64,000 bases of DNA from NCBI GenBank assembly GCA_030949405.1, contig JAUZSN010000002.1, positions 620,001-684,000 of the forward strand, read 5' to 3'. The notes beneath the pieces were generated by a model that was not told where the DNA came from, ran no database searches, and worked only from the letters and a program-made list of their open reading frames with translations. Below, one piece after another: positions 28,612 to 39,537 of the stretch. This DNA is from Methylococcales bacterium (GTDB lineage: Bacteria; Pseudomonadota; Gammaproteobacteria; Methylococcales; Methylomonadaceae). Within the stretch, counting starts at the first letter, position 1. Every line of letters starts with the position of its first letter. Made by a program: the position numbers and the translations under genes.

Positions 28612-29634
28612 CTAGATGTAGTTTTTTACCAGCTCTTCTGCTATTTGCACGCTATTTAGTGCGGCCCCTTTTCTTATATTGTCAGCGACAACCCATAAGT
28701 TAATGCCTTTAGGATGGGAAATATCTTCTCGTATGCGACCTACAAAAACATCATCCTCACCTGATGATTCGGTGACTGCAGTAGGGTAAATGCCGTCTTT
28801 ATGTTCATCTATAACCGTAATATTTGCTGAATTTTTTAACAATTTTGTGACTGTTTTAGCATCAATTTTAGTTTTGGTTTCAATATGAATGGCTTCAGAA
28901 TGTCCATAAAAAACAGGCACTCTAACGGCAGTTGCATTTACTTTTACAGTCGAATCCCCTAATATTTTTTGAGTTTCCCAAACCATTTTCATTTCTTCTT
29001 TGGTATAACCATTATCCATAAAAACATCAATTTGAGGTAAGACATTAAAAGCAATTTGCTTAGGATAAACTTCGGTTGTAATGGATTTTCCATTTAATAA
29101 TTGACCACATTGCTGAACGAGTTCTTTAATCGCTTCTTTACCTGTACCTGAAACCGCTTGATAAGTTGCTACATTAATTCGCTCAATACCTACTGCATCA
29201 TAAATGGGTTTTAAAGCCACTAACATTTGAATCGTTGAACAATTAGGGTTAGCAATAATGCCACGATTTTTATAATCAGCGACTTTTTCAGGATTCACTT
29301 CAGGAATAACCAACGGAATATCATCGTCATAACGAAACTGTGAGGTATTATCGATGACAATACAGCCAGCCGCTGCCGCTTTAGGGGCGTACTCAGCAGA
29401 GACGGATGCCCCTGGTGAAAATAATCCAATTTGAGCTTTGGAAAAATCAAATTCTGCTAAATCTTCAACCTTTAATGAACCCCCTTTAAAAGGGATGCGT
29501 TTACCGACTGAACGACTACTGGCTAAAGCATAAACTTCGCCAACAGGAAAATTACGTTGTTCTAATATAGCCAGCATTGCTTCGCCAACCGCTCCTGTTG
29601 CGCCAACAATAGCAACATTATAAGTTTTACTCAC
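28612..29634 (-). CDS. asd: Aspartate-semialdehyde dehydrogenase
   Basis: The 340-residue enzyme reduces aspartyl phosphate to the semialdehyde with NADPH, a shared step towards lysine, threonine, methionine and diaminopimelate. The nucleotide-binding GATGAVGEAML is at the start, the catalytic cysteine is in NPNCSTIQM, and SGTGKEAIKEL and GHSEAIHIE (active-site His region) follow. Length is as expected. It lies between leuB and fimV in the order leuC-leuD-leuB-asd-fimV. The 83-base gap to leuB contains a GACTTAGT/ACTAAGTC hairpin (29671-29699). Confidence 0.96.
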   Translation of the reverse strand: MSKTYNVAIVGATGAVGEAMLAILEQRNFPVGEVYALASSRSVGKRIPFKGGSLKVEDLAEFDFSKAQIGLFSPGASVSAEYAPKAAAAGCIVIDNTSQFRYDDDIPLVIPEVNPEKVADYKNRGIIANPNCSTIQMLVALKPIYDAVGIERINVATYQAVSGTGKEAIKELVQQCGQLLNGKSITTEVYPKQIAFNVLPQIDVFMDNGYTKEEMKMVWETQKILGDSTVKVNATAVRVPVFYGHSEAIHIETKTKIDAKTVTKLLKNSANITVIDEHKDGIYPTAVTESSGEDDVFVGRIREDISHPKGINLWVVADNIRKGAALNSVQIAEELVKNYI

Positions 29635-29717
29635 GTTTTTACATCTCCACTTTTTAGCATAAATACGATAGACTTAGTCGGTATTAAACTTACTAAGTCT
29701 TAATCGCTTAATTTTTG

Positions 29718-30794
29718 TTATTTTAAAGCCGCAACAACCGCATCACCCATTTCTGAGGTACTCACTTTTGTCATGCCTTCTGAATAAATATCAGCTGTAC
29801 GAATATTACCATCTAACGCGTCATTCACCGCTTTTTCAATTCTACCTGCCACTGTTTCATTATTAAAGGTATAACGCAACATTAAGGCAACCGATAAAAT
29901 AGTAGCTAAAGGATTCGCAATCCCTTGTCCTGCAATATCAGGGGCAGAACCGTGAATGGGTTCATACATGCCTTTTCCATTCACATCTAAGGAAGCCGAA
30001 GGAAGCATTCCCAATGACCCTGTGAGCATGGCTGCCGTATCAGATAAGATGTCGCCAAACATATTAGTCGTTACCATAACATCAAATTGTTTAGGGGCGC
30101 GAACTAACTGCATGGAGGCATTATCAACATAAAGATGACTTAATTCAACATCAGGATAGTCTTTCGCAACGTCTTCCATAACTTCACGCCATAACTCTGT
30201 ACATTCTAATACGTTGGCTTTATCAACGGAACATAAGCGTTTATCTCTTTTTTGAGCAATTTTAAAGGCAGAATGTCCAATGCGACGAATTTCAGATTCG
30301 GTATAAACTAAGGTATTAAAGCCTTGTTTTTCGCCATTTTCTAAGACTCTAACTCCGCGTGGTTGACCAAAATAAATGCCGCCTGTTAATTCACGCACAA
30401 TCATTAAATCTAAGCCAGAAATCACTTCTGGTTTTAAGGTTGAGGCATCGGCTAACTGTGGGTACAACAATGCAGGGCGTAAATTAGAAAATAATTCTAA
30501 TTCTGAACGTAAGCCTAATAAGCCTTTTTCAGGACGTAAAGCAATTTCCAAAGATTCCCACTTTTTACCGCCCACAGCCCCTAATAAAACCGCATCCGCC
30601 ACTTTAACTAAATCAATCGTTTCTTGAGGAAAAGGGGTTTTATGAACATCATAGGCCGCGCCGCCAATCAAACCGTCTTCAAAGGTGAACCCTAAATCCA
30701 TATCTACATTGAGGACATCTAAAACCTTAAGGGCTTCTGCGATAATTTCTGTGCCAATGCCATCGCCTGCTAAGACTGCTATTTTTTTTGTCAT
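29718..30794 (-). CDS. leuB: 3-isopropylmalate dehydrogenase
   Basis: The enzyme oxidises and decarboxylates 3-isopropylmalate with NAD+ in leucine synthesis. From ATG 30792-30794 ([14 protein letters not shown]) the product is 358 residues, the normal length. An upstream in-frame start at 30830 would add 12 residues that overlap leuD and is not favoured. Conserved parts are [17 protein letters not shown], and NMFGDILSD with the metal-binding aspartates. It follows leuD by 20 bases in one operon. Confidence 0.96.
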   Translation of the reverse strand: MTKKIAVLAGDGIGTEIIAEALKVLDVLNVDMDLGFTFEDGLIGGAAYDVHKTPFPQETIDLVKVADAVLLGAVGGKKWESLEIALRPEKGLLGLRSELELFSNLRPALLYPQLADASTLKPEVISGLDLMIVRELTGGIYFGQPRGVRVLENGEKQGFNTLVYTESEIRRIGHSAFKIAQKRDKRLCSVDKANVLECTELWREVMEDVAKDYPDVELSHLYVDNASMQLVRAPKQFDVMVTTNMFGDILSDTAAMLTGSLGMLPSASLDVNGKGMYEPIHGSAPDIAGQGIANPLATILSVALMLRYTFNNETVAGRIEKAVNDALDGNIRTADIYSEGMTKVSTSEMGDAVVAALK

Positions 30795-30814
30795 TCTTTT
30801 TGATTCCTTAATTT

Positions 30815-31447
30815 TTATGCAAATAGCCAAGGTGCGCGCTTTGCACGTTGGATTTCGTAGGCTTTAATGTCATCGGCTTGTTGTAAGGTTAAGGCAATAT
30901 CATCCAAACCTTGTAATAAACGTTCTTTGCGACTGGGGTCAATCTCAAAGGTAATGACTTGATTATCAGGGTTTATAAGGGTTTGGTTTTCTAGATCAAC
31001 ACTGAGTTGATAACCTTTTTTTTCTTCGTTGAATAAACGTTCAACCTGTTCTGAAGGTAAAACAATCGGCAAAATCCCATTTTTAAAGCAGTTATTATAG
31101 AAAATATCTGCAAAACTTGGGGCAATAATTACCCGAAATCCATGATCATCTAATGCCCAAGGCGCGTGTTCTCTGGATGAGCCACAGCCAAAATTTTCGC
31201 GTGTTAATAAAATGTGCGCCTCTTTATATTGAGGCTGATTCATCACGAAATCCGTATTTAAAGGGCGGTTTGTGCAATCCATATCAGGCTCGCCACGATC
31301 TAAATAACGCCACTCATCAAATAAAAAAACACCAAAACCAGTACGATGAATGGATTTTAAAAATTGTTTAGGGATAATGGCATCGGTGTCAATATTTGCT
31401 CTGTCCAATGGCATTACGATTGAAGTTAATGTTGTAAATGCTCGCAT
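30815..31447 (-). CDS. leuD: 3-isopropylmalate dehydratase small subunit
   Basis: The 210-residue product pairs with LeuC to isomerise 2- to 3-isopropylmalate. [14 protein letters not shown] and [17 protein letters not shown] are diagnostic for the swivel domain. In related bacteria leuD directly follows leuC, but here a 5.3-kb cassette separates them. The start ATG (31445-31447) is only 15 bases after the stop of the cassette's last gene, so leuD probably depends on read-through across the cassette or on a new promoter in it. Confidence 0.96.
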   Translation of the reverse strand: MRAFTTLTSIVMPLDRANIDTDAIIPKQFLKSIHRTGFGVFLFDEWRYLDRGEPDMDCTNRPLNTDFVMNQPQYKEAHILLTRENFGCGSSREHAPWALDDHGFRVIIAPSFADIFYNNCFKNGILPIVLPSEQVERLFNEEKKGYQLSVDLENQTLINPDNQVITFEIDPSRKERLLQGLDDIALTLQQADDIKAYEIQRAKRAPWLFA

Positions 31448-31462
31448 TTTTATGTCTTTATT

Positions 31463-32059
31463 TTAAGAATAAGTGTTAATAATATGTTGAAAAATACCTA
31501 ATAAACCACCGACATTATCTAAATAATGGCGTTTATTATCAATAATAATTTGCTTATTTTCCAGTTTAAGAAATTGCCACGCATCGCTATTACTAATGCA
31601 ACCGTAAATGCAAGGAATAGAAATATCATGTTTTTGATTAAAGAGGTCAGCCCCTATCATTTGAGCAATACATTGCGCCATACCATAATCAATGTTGTCA
31701 TTTTTAGCTTCAACCAAAGCAAAAATGGGACTTTCTAAGAAATAAGAATGTGGGTTATTACTAAAAATAAAATCACATTCACCATTTAAGCCTTGTTTGT
31801 TATCTGCATTTAATAAAATACCTGAATAAAGTGAAATTTTATGCTGATTTTTTTTTAAAATTTCAGCTAAAATCGGCATAATAACTAATTCAGATTTAGC
31901 CTTTTCACTCGTAAGCGGAATTAAGTTAGCTATATTTAAACTTTCGATTAACCACGCGCTTTGCTCTAAACTTTCAATATTCGTAAATAAAGACTGTTTT
32001 TGGATTTCAATTTCAAACTGGATTTTAAGTTTTTCTAGGGTGAATTTTTTATAGGACAC
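31463..32059 (-). CDS. PD-(D/E)XK nuclease-like protein (cassette gene 3)
   Basis: I do not recognise a named family for this 198-residue protein. It has a helical start, then GECDFIFSNN and FALVEAKNDN, which fit the D...ExK core of PD-(D/E)XK enzymes, and a following helix YGMAQCIAQMIGADLFN, as in many restriction-type folds. It starts six bases after the TOPRIM gene stop and ends 15 bases before leuD. That places it in one operon with the ATPase and TOPRIM genes. It is intact. A nucleic-acid-cutting role is inferred from the motif. Confidence 0.65.
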   Translation of the reverse strand: MSYKKFTLEKLKIQFEIEIQKQSLFTNIESLEQSAWLIESLNIANLIPLTSEKAKSELVIMPILAEILKKNQHKISLYSGILLNADNKQGLNGECDFIFSNNPHSYFLESPIFALVEAKNDNIDYGMAQCIAQMIGADLFNQKHDISIPCIYGCISNSDAWQFLKLENKQIIIDNKRHYLDNVGGLLGIFQHIINTYS

Positions 32060-32470
32060 TAAAAATTACTCCAAAATATGGGGTTCTTTTTTAAATGATT
32101 TTAAAAAACGTTTTAATTCATTTAAACATTTATGCTCAAAATCCCAAATAGATTTTCCTAATGCTGCTTTCATATCACATTTTCGATGTGCTTGATTTCT
32201 ATCACGCCCTTGACAAGTATCATAGCGAATATAAAACCTAACCCATTCTTTTAATAAATCCTTTTCCTTAAAAATTTCATTTTTATTTTTTAAACAATTA
32301 ACCCATTTATCCAAACAATCTGCATGAGGTGAGTCCTTAGATTTTATTTCCTTTAAAATATTTTCTAATTCACCTTGTCCATTTAAATTAACAAAATAAC
32401 AAGCCAATTCAAATTCTGTATCTTCATCTGCTACAAGCGTAATAAACTCATGTGTATCACTGATAGTTTT

Positions 32471-34172
32471 GGCTACCAATTTAAGACGGGACATCCAGCA
32501 ATTTCAAAGGGTTAGAAAACACACGCTTTCGACTATTTCTAGGAAGCGGTAACTCGCCCATTTCATTCAGTAGCCATGAAAACAAGTCTGGAAACTCGGT
32601 ATCAAATAAACGCATGGCGGCGGTTGTGCCATCCTCACGTTTGATTCCGTAGTTATGAATGACCGTCAACGCGTTTAATCGCTTTTTATTCAAACCTCGC
32701 CCATTGCGATACATTTGCGATAAACAGCCATTTCGCCCTTCCACCGCAGATGAACTGCGTTGAAACTGCCTTGCCATATGCTCCGCCAATGTTAGCCATC
32801 GCTGCATTTCACTGATTGATAACTTTGCACTAAATGGGTCTGATTTGAGCTTATCAGACGCGGTTTCCCAAGCTTTTCGATAGTTTTCCTTTGACCTGCG
32901 GCTTTTAGTTTGTTCCATTTTCTGATGCCAATAAACAACGGGTAATAATGTTGTGGTCAACCAATATTCGGTATCCGCATCAAGCCCCAAATTTTGCAAG
33001 GTTTCGCGTACCCAAAGCCACCAAAAACTGATGGATACCGCTAACGGTTTTATTTGATTACGAAACTTTTTCATCACGCCTTTATGATCGTTAATCCCTT
33101 GTTTTTCCGCTATTTTTTCAAAGGCTCGCGCTCTTAACTCTAGCAACTTCTCAACCTGTTCCGCATCGTTTCTACGACTATCATTGAGTGAAAAAGGATG
33201 AACTTCATCCGCAATCCCTTGTAAGTTTTCGTGATAATCTGTTTGTATTTTTTTGGCTTCTTCAAGCTCTTTTTCAGCCGTTATCCGTGTTGTTTTAAGT
33301 CCAATAATTTTCTGCATCGTTGCCGTTTTAGAAACAGTAGACTCTGCGGTTTGCGCTGCTTGCCGCTGTTTTTCAGCCCTTGCTGCACGCCTGCCGATTT
33401 TCGCGCCTAACCAGCGACTCATATCTTGTTGAGCATGAAAAATATCTGCCCCCGATTCGCACTTAAACCCCGTCACTGCCATTTTTATCAACGCCTTAGC
33501 GCGATCACTAATCGCATGATTAACCTCAATGCCTAATGATTCTAATCGTGGCGAAACCTTTTTATACCAAGTATCGTAGCACCTATCATCGCTAATATCT
33601 TCCAACAAAAGATAGCCAGAACGTAAGTCCATTAAAACTAAAATCATAAAGTTGCCGAAAAAGTCTCATCCAGCCCAGCAACAACTTTACGTGTTTGTTT
33701 TTTCACACTTTTTCGCATTCTTGCTGAAACTGCGGCAATAAGACTTCCATTTTATTGATTTGAGTCCGCAGTGCGTCGGGTGATACGCCCACATGGGTGT
33801 CAATCCGTATCATTTTAAAAAACAGCGATAAAGTCTCTGCACCTACGCCTGCCTTTAATCCAAAGACATACAAGGCGGAAAACACCATTAATCTTTGCCA
33901 AGAACTACCTGCCTCGGTTTCCCATAATGATGATTCAGGATGTCGATTTCGCTTTGTTTGCGCTTGACGATGACGATGCACACTGCTTTTTGAGCGACCA
34001 ACAATTGAAGCTAAGTTACGAACAGTTTGCTTGCCTGTTGTTGTAATTTCAGCGATAATTGCGTGACTAGCTGCGCGTATTTTCTGTGTTGTTCTGTTTT
34101 TTTAGTCATTAACCTATGATACAAGAATATCGCAGTTAGTTCTTTATTTTGTCCCGTCTTAAGTTGGTAGCC
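32471..34172 (-). mobile_element. Insertion sequence, DUF6399-type, second copy (1702 bp)
   Basis: This copy is inverted relative to 5877-7580 and ends in the same inverted repeats (GGCTACCAATTTAAGACGGG at 32471). An 8-bp target duplication, ATAGTTTT, is at 32463-32470 and 34173-34180. It is two bases shorter than the first copy, matching two one-base losses in poly-A/T runs. It interrupts the TOPRIM gene. Confidence 0.92.
32481..34109 (-). pseudogene. Transposase, DUF6399-type, frameshifted copy
   Basis: The sequence matches the transposase at 5940-7570 apart from two single-base deletions, at T5 33709-33713 (QQECEKV then stop) and A5 33658-33662. The first copy has six bases in each run. 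The rest, including DLRSGYLLLEDISDDR and SAVEGRNG, appears identical. The element may still move if the other copy supplies transposase. The same A7 tract near the start ATG (34107-34109) is kept. Confidence 0.88.
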
Positions 34173-34326
34173 ATAGTTTTTGAGTTATTTTGAAAAATAT
34201 CCTGAATAAAACCATTAATTATTGTTAGCCGCTCTGCTTGTGTTTTTTTATCTTGATCAAGAATTATTCCAACTTTTTTTATGTCGTCATTTTTAATGGC
34301 TGTATTTTTAAGTACGTTTAATGATT

Positions 34327-35441
34327 AGACTTGTTCTTTCAGAAGAAGTTAATATATCATGTTAAAATTCCATAGGATAGCCGCTAAAAAAGAAAATAAA
34401 TCTTTTACACCTTATTTTTTATTTCTAAACTTGTCAACTAGGCATCTATATCTTTTCATTCCACCGATTACATGCTCAACAATGACTCTTTCACGACTCA
34501 TCTCTTTGTTTTCTTTTTTTGATTTTCAGTTAATGTTGGGTTTGGATTATGCTTAGATTTATTTGGTTTTTTATGAGGAATATTTACCGAATTAGTTTTA
34601 TATTCATTATTAAACCCCAAATAACCTAAATCAATAAATATATTAAAATTACTAAACCAATTTAATTCTGGATTAAATTCTTTTTAAACATTCCATAATC
34701 ATGATTTTTACCGGAAAACTAACCCCAATATATAAAATTAAATGACCTAAAGAAGCTATAGTGGTATTTTTAATTGTATGCTGTTTTTTTACCACTGTAA
34801 AATTCATTTTGTTCTTCATAGTCACTAGGGCGTTGTACAGCACGCTCTGTAGCATCTATTATCAATGTTTGAACTCCGCCAAAAGCCTGCTGCATTTCTT
34901 CAGGGGTTGAAAAACTTGTTGCAGGTAAAACATTAAATATATCTAACGTCTTTATTAAAATTGGAAATAATTTGTATACATGAGTATGGGCGCATGATTT
35001 ATTCATATTAAAAGAAAACCCTAAGTGATCGAAAGTAGAATAACACTTCATATAATTTAATATAAATAATAATTTGTCTGCGGGTGTTTTTAATGTGCTA
35101 TCTAAACCACTACCGTATTTTCTTTCTTTATTTTCATGTTTTTCTTTTTGATCTTCAATAAGGGTCTTTTCAAATAGAGATAATAGTAAAATAAAATGTT
35201 CTGTTTTTAATCCTGTTAAAGCTCTTAACTGTCTATCATCATAAATTCTTGGTAAAATTTCTTTTATTTTCATGTTATACTTTGATTTTTATTTTTTATA
35301 GAAATTTATTATAAAGCTTATTTATTATTTTTAATAATTTAATTTAAAGTTTATTTATTAGGCTGTATCAACTGATTGTGAGTGTTATCAAGTATATGTA
35401 AGTAATTGATTTTAATATATTTTATTTAGAAGAACAAGTCT
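34327..35441 (-). mobile_element. Degenerate IS5-family (ISL2-like) element (1115 bp)
   Basis: The ends share AGACTTGTTCTT in inverted orientation (34327-34338 and 35430-35441). ATT occurs on both sides (34324-34326 and 35442-35444) and is the likely 3-bp target duplication, because its use restores the host frame. A 2-bp TA alternative would leave a stop codon. The transposase inside is broken. Confidence 0.8.
34360..35273 (-). pseudogene. IS5-family transposase (DDE_4 type), broken
   Basis: From ATG 35271-35273 the first 167 residues are intact: a helix-turn-helix region (DKLLFILNYMKCYSTFDHLG), then VQTLIIDATERAVQRP with the first catalytic aspartate and EFYSGKK. An extra T in a T7 run (34784-34790) ends the frame. 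The true continuation HTIKNTTIASLG is in the next frame. Further shifts follow before VIVEHVIGGMKRY, with the catalytic glutamate, and FRNKK. Inactive. Confidence 0.8.
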
Positions 35442-35588
35442 ATTCTTTAAGATTTCCCTCGCCGCCTAAACATTCATAATCTATATTTATCCAGTCATCT
35501 ATCCGATATTCATTCCCTAAATTTTTAATGATTGCTTCAAAAAATAATTTATCATTTTCACTTTCTACAAGTAAAAGGTTCTTCATTA

Positions 35589-36665
35589 TTATGAATCCCC
35601 CCTAATTCCAATATTTCGTTCAAGTTCAAAATTTAGTGTGTCTAAATTATGTTTTATCGCTTTTATCTTCTGTGTCTTTTGGCTTCTAACCATTTCAAAA
35701 TAAGCGGCATCTTCAGGGAACTTTTGAGCAACAGAAGTAAATGCCTTAATCATTTCTAAGCTATGCGTTGTCGAAAAAATTTGTACCTTGTATTCAATCG
35801 CCAAGTTAAACAACATTTCCCATATTTTTTCTTGATTAGTAAAATGAATGCCATTTTCAATTTCGTCTATTAAAACAATAGAATTTTCGTTATTAATAAT
35901 ACGCAAAATAATCTCGGCTACTTTATTAATCGCATCACCAAATAAACTAATCGGCATTTTTTTTTCATTTCTCCGTTGAAGATATAAACAAGGTTCTCCT
36001 ATTGAAAAAACATCAATTTTTTCAATCGTTTTATCTATTATTTGAAAAGCGTCTAAAAGAATCTCTTCATTCATATCGTTATCATAACGAACAGCATCAT
36101 ATGTTTTCGCTAATTCAGATGGAGACAAAGAAGAAAACGTGGTTATGAAATGTGCTTTATTAAGTTTTAAGTTGGTCTTATCGCTACGTCCAACAATACC
36201 TTCTCGACTAGAAACTAAAGAAAAATCTTGTCCCAATTCTTTTGTCTTTACATTCAAAATTGATTTTGAGGTTTCCTTATTGGGGAAGTTTGAGCTAACT
36301 TCTTCTTTATCAGAAAAATTAAGTAATTCCTTCTTATTTTCATCGCAACTTAATGTAATTGTATTTTCATTCAATTTATTATCAATGCTTTTTAATTCAA
36401 TTTCATGATCTTTAATTTGCTGAAAAAATAAAGTATCCCAAGTTCTCTCGGGCATTTGTTTATTAAATTCATAAGATGCTTTTCTTATCTGTTTTTGTAA
36501 AAATAAAATACTAAAGGCATCTGCAGTTTCAGTAAGAAAAAGCGCTTCCAATAAAGCAGTTTTTCCAGAATTATTCAACCCACCCAAAAGATTCACCCCT
36601 CCAAATTGGGTTATTTTAGTGTCTTTAAAACAACGGAAGTTTTTAATTTCAATAGATTCAATCAT
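35589..36665 (-). CDS. AAA ATPase, OLD/AAA15-like (cassette gene 1)
   Basis: The 358-residue protein starts MIESIEIKNFRCFKD. It carries a Walker A GLNNSGKTALLEA (residues about 31-43), a long insert, a Walker B IVLIDEIENGIH and an H-loop FSTTHSLEMI. This is the SMC/OLD-like ABC ATPase fold used in several phage-defence pairs such as PARIS and OLD-type systems. It is intact and precedes the TOPRIM gene by two bases, the usual arrangement for an ATPase sensor with a TOPRIM effector. It follows leuC by 69 bases. The defence role is inference from domain pairing. Confidence 0.82.
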   Translation of the reverse strand: MIESIEIKNFRCFKDTKITQFGGVNLLGGLNNSGKTALLEALFLTETADAFSILFLQKQIRKASYEFNKQMPERTWDTLFFQQIKDHEIELKSIDNKLNENTITLSCDENKKELLNFSDKEEVSSNFPNKETSKSILNVKTKELGQDFSLVSSREGIVGRSDKTNLKLNKAHFITTFSSLSPSELAKTYDAVRYDNDMNEEILLDAFQIIDKTIEKIDVFSIGEPCLYLQRRNEKKMPISLFGDAINKVAEIILRIINNENSIVLIDEIENGIHFTNQEKIWEMLFNLAIEYKVQIFSTTHSLEMIKAFTSVAQKFPEDAAYFEMVRSQKTQKIKAIKHNLDTLNFELERNIGIRGDS

Positions 36666-36685
36666 GCTAATATTTAATTTTTATG

Positions 36686-36714
36686 AGAAGCTTAAAAAAT
36701 ACCCTTAAGCTTCT
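36686..36714. other. Hairpin between leuC and the cassette
   Basis: AGAAGCTTAA (36686-36695) and TTAAGCTTCT (36705-36714) form a ten-base-pair stem with a nine-base loop, in the 69-base gap between leuC stop and the ATPase start. It may be an old leuC-leuD intergenic element or a weak terminator. Confidence 0.5.
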
Positions 36715-36734
36715 TCTCTCATTATTAAGAATAT

Positions 36735-38138
36735 TTACAAGGCTCTTACATCGACAAAATGCCCAGCAATCGCCGCCGCTGCCGCCATCGCAGGACTCAC
36801 TAAATGTGTTCGTCCGCCATAACCTTGTCGTCCTTCAAAATTACGATTAGAAGTCGAGGCACACCGCTCACCCGCTTCTAATTTATCGGCATTCATCGCT
36901 AAACACATCGAACAACCTGGATCACGCCATTCAAAGCCTGCGTCAATAAAAATTTTATCTAAGCCTTCTTCTTCCGCTTGCGCTTTAACCAAACCAGACC
37001 CTGGAACAATTAACCCTAACTTAATCGTATCTGCAATATGTTTACCTTTAACCACAGCCGCCGCTGCTCTAAAATCTTCAATACGCCCATTGGTACAAGA
37101 ACCAATAAATATTTTGTCTAATTGAATATCAGTGATCGCTTGCCCTGCTTTTAATCCCATATATTTTAACGCATTCTCAATCCCTTGCTTTTTAACCGTA
37201 TCGGTTTCATTCGCAGGATCTGGAATAAATTCATCAATCGCAATCACAAGTTCTGGCGATGTCCCCCAGCTCACTTGCGGTTTAATCTCTGAGGCATCAA
37301 AATTTAACACTTTATCAAACACAGCATTGTTGTCTGAATGCAAATTATTCCACGCACGTTCCGCCGCAAACCAATCGCCATCTTTAGGGACTGAAGGTTT
37401 ACCACGATAATAATCAAGCGTCACCTCATCAACCGCAATTAAGCCTGTTCTCGCACCCGCTTCTATCGCCATATTACAGATAGTAAAACGCCCTTCCATT
37501 GACAAGGCACTAATCGCATCGCCTGCAAATTCAATCGCATAGCCATTACCGCCTGCTGTACCAATTTCACCAATCACAGCAAGGACAATATCTTTAGCGG
37601 TAATCCCTGCATTAACTTCACCGTTGATTTTAATCAACATATTTTTAGATTTTTTCTGAACCAAGCATTGTGTGGCTAGTGCATGTTCAACTTCAGATGT
37701 ACCAATCCCAAAGGCTAAAGCACCTGATGCTCCATGTGTTGACGTATGTGAATCCCCACAAACAATCGTCATCCCTGGTAAGGTTACCCCTTGTTCAGGT
37801 CCTATGATATGCACTACGCCTTGACGTGGATCACTCATCCCATATTCTATAATATTAAACTCAGTACAGTTTTTATCTAACGTTTCAACTTGTAGTTTTG
37901 CGACAGGATCGGTAATCCCTTTATCTCTATCAATAGTTGGAACATTGTGATCGGTGACTGCCAAATTGCGTGAAGATCGCCATACACTCCTATTCGTTAG
38001 CCGTAACCCTTCAAAGGCTTGCGCCGAAGTCACTTCATGAATCAGTTGTCGATCAATATAAATTAAACATGAGCCATCATCGTAAGTTGAAACCACATGA
38101 TCTTGCCATAATTTGTCGTATAAAGTTTGTGCGGACAT
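36735..38138 (-). CDS. leuC: 3-isopropylmalate dehydratase large subunit
   Basis: The 467-residue aconitase-family enzyme binds a [4Fe-4S] cluster. [14 protein letters not shown] supplies one cysteine and [11 protein letters not shown] the other two. [18 protein letters not shown] is the family signature. It works with LeuD in leucine synthesis. It begins 38 bases after adk on the same strand. Its normal partner leuD lies 5.3 kb away across the inserted cassette. Confidence 0.97.
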   Translation of the reverse strand: MSAQTLYDKLWQDHVVSTYDDGSCLIYIDRQLIHEVTSAQAFEGLRLTNRSVWRSSRNLAVTDHNVPTIDRDKGITDPVAKLQVETLDKNCTEFNIIEYGMSDPRQGVVHIIGPEQGVTLPGMTIVCGDSHTSTHGASGALAFGIGTSEVEHALATQCLVQKKSKNMLIKINGEVNAGITAKDIVLAVIGEIGTAGGNGYAIEFAGDAISALSMEGRFTICNMAIEAGARTGLIAVDEVTLDYYRGKPSVPKDGDWFAAERAWNNLHSDNNAVFDKVLNFDASEIKPQVSWGTSPELVIAIDEFIPDPANETDTVKKQGIENALKYMGLKAGQAITDIQLDKIFIGSCTNGRIEDFRAAAAVVKGKHIADTIKLGLIVPGSGLVKAQAEEEGLDKIFIDAGFEWRDPGCSMCLAMNADKLEAGERCASTSNRNFEGRQGYGGRTHLVSPAMAAAAAIAGHFVDVRAL

Positions 38139-38176
38139 AATTTTTTTATTCGTTAAGTTAGCGATTAAAGTATTTT

Positions 38177-38836
<660 letters not shown>

Positions 38837-38987
38837 TTAAAATTTAAATGTTATCGCTTTAATGAAAAATTAAGCAATAACCACAAAACTTTTCATTTTA
38901 GCCTAAAAAGCTTTAAATGAGTAATCTCTTGTAAAAATTCTTAAAATTCCTTATTCTTAACCGATTAATATTATCAGGAGATAACCT

Positions 38988-39433
38988 ATGCAAGTAAAAG
39001 ACCTTATGACCGCTAAAGTGTACACTGTCACCCCCAATGATTTGATAGAGTCTTTTTTCTAATTCATTATGAAAAGTTACGTCATTTACCTGTGGTTGAA
39101 AAAGGTAAAGTGGTGGGCATTATTTCTGATAGGGATATGTACAAAGCTTTAGGGCCTAAAAGTAATTCTAAAATTATTGAAACAAACCCTGAAAATACGG
39201 AACTTCATGTCGTTGCTAAAAAAGTAAGACATATTATGAAACGAGGCGTTATTACCGTTTTGCCAAAAACGCCTGCATCAGAAGCGGCGGCTTTGATGAC
39301 AGAGCATCGAATTGGAGCATTACCCGTTGTTGAAAATGAAAAGTTAGTGGGTATTTTAACGTCAACAGATATATTAAAAGTCTTTACTAAATTAGAAAAC
39401 CAGAAAGAAAAACAAAAAAATACAAAAAAATAA
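38988..39433 (+). pseudogene. CBS-domain protein with a frameshift
   Basis: ATG 38988 follows an AGGAG ribosome site and gives MQVKDLMTAKVYTVTPNDL. It then stops after ESFF because a T6 run (39053-39058) is one base short. In the next frame the first CBS domain continues (FFLIHYEKLRHLPVVE, IISDRDMY) and a second complete CBS domain follows to 39433. With one T added the protein would be about 148 residues with two CBS domains, which usually bind adenine nucleotides. This is not an IS gene, so a sequencing error must be considered. Confidence 0.7.
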
Positions 39434-39481
39434 GTGGTTATTTTAATGGCTAATAGTTTGTCCTATTTAAGATAAACAACG

Positions 39482-39527
39482 GAAAGTACACCGCAGCGTG
39501 ACAGGCAAGTTTTGCGGGTGTACTTTC
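39482..39527. terminator. Long hairpin between converging CBS and kinase genes
   Basis: GAAAGTACACCGCA (39482-39495) pairs with TGCGGGTGTACTTTC (39513-39527), with one bulged G. It sits between two converging genes and probably ends both transcripts, although the T-run is short. Confidence 0.6.
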
Positions 39528-39537
39528 TTGCGTAGCC

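Larger units (their letters stand above)
32066..35586 (-). pseudogene. TOPRIM (DUF3226-like) protein split by two ISs (cassette gene 2)
   Basis: Three pieces make one gene: 35586-35442, 34323-34173 and 32462-32066. Taking out both insertion sequences and one copy of each target repeat leaves 693 bases, a 230-residue frame without a stop. The product reads LLLVESENDKLFFEAII (TOPRIM glutamate), VGIILDQDKK (TOPRIM D-x-D) and ends with a helical domain. It resembles DUF3226 and OLD-type TOPRIM nucleases, which pair with AAA ATPases. It starts two bases after the ATPase stop. Both insertions abolish the protein, so the nuclease partner of this cassette is currently dead. Confidence 0.8.

Noticed and set aside
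34359-34556. Small plus-strand open frame inside the IS5-family relic
   Set aside because: Antisense shadow of the broken transposase end.
34325-35441. 2-bp TA target duplication for the IS5-family relic
   Set aside because: Joining with TA leaves a stop codon in the TOPRIM frame, whereas the 3-bp ATT joint restores it.
31447-36735. The leuC-leuD insertion as a prophage or integrative element
   Set aside because: No integrase, phage structural gene or flanking repeat seen; the content is a three-gene cassette with two later IS insertions.
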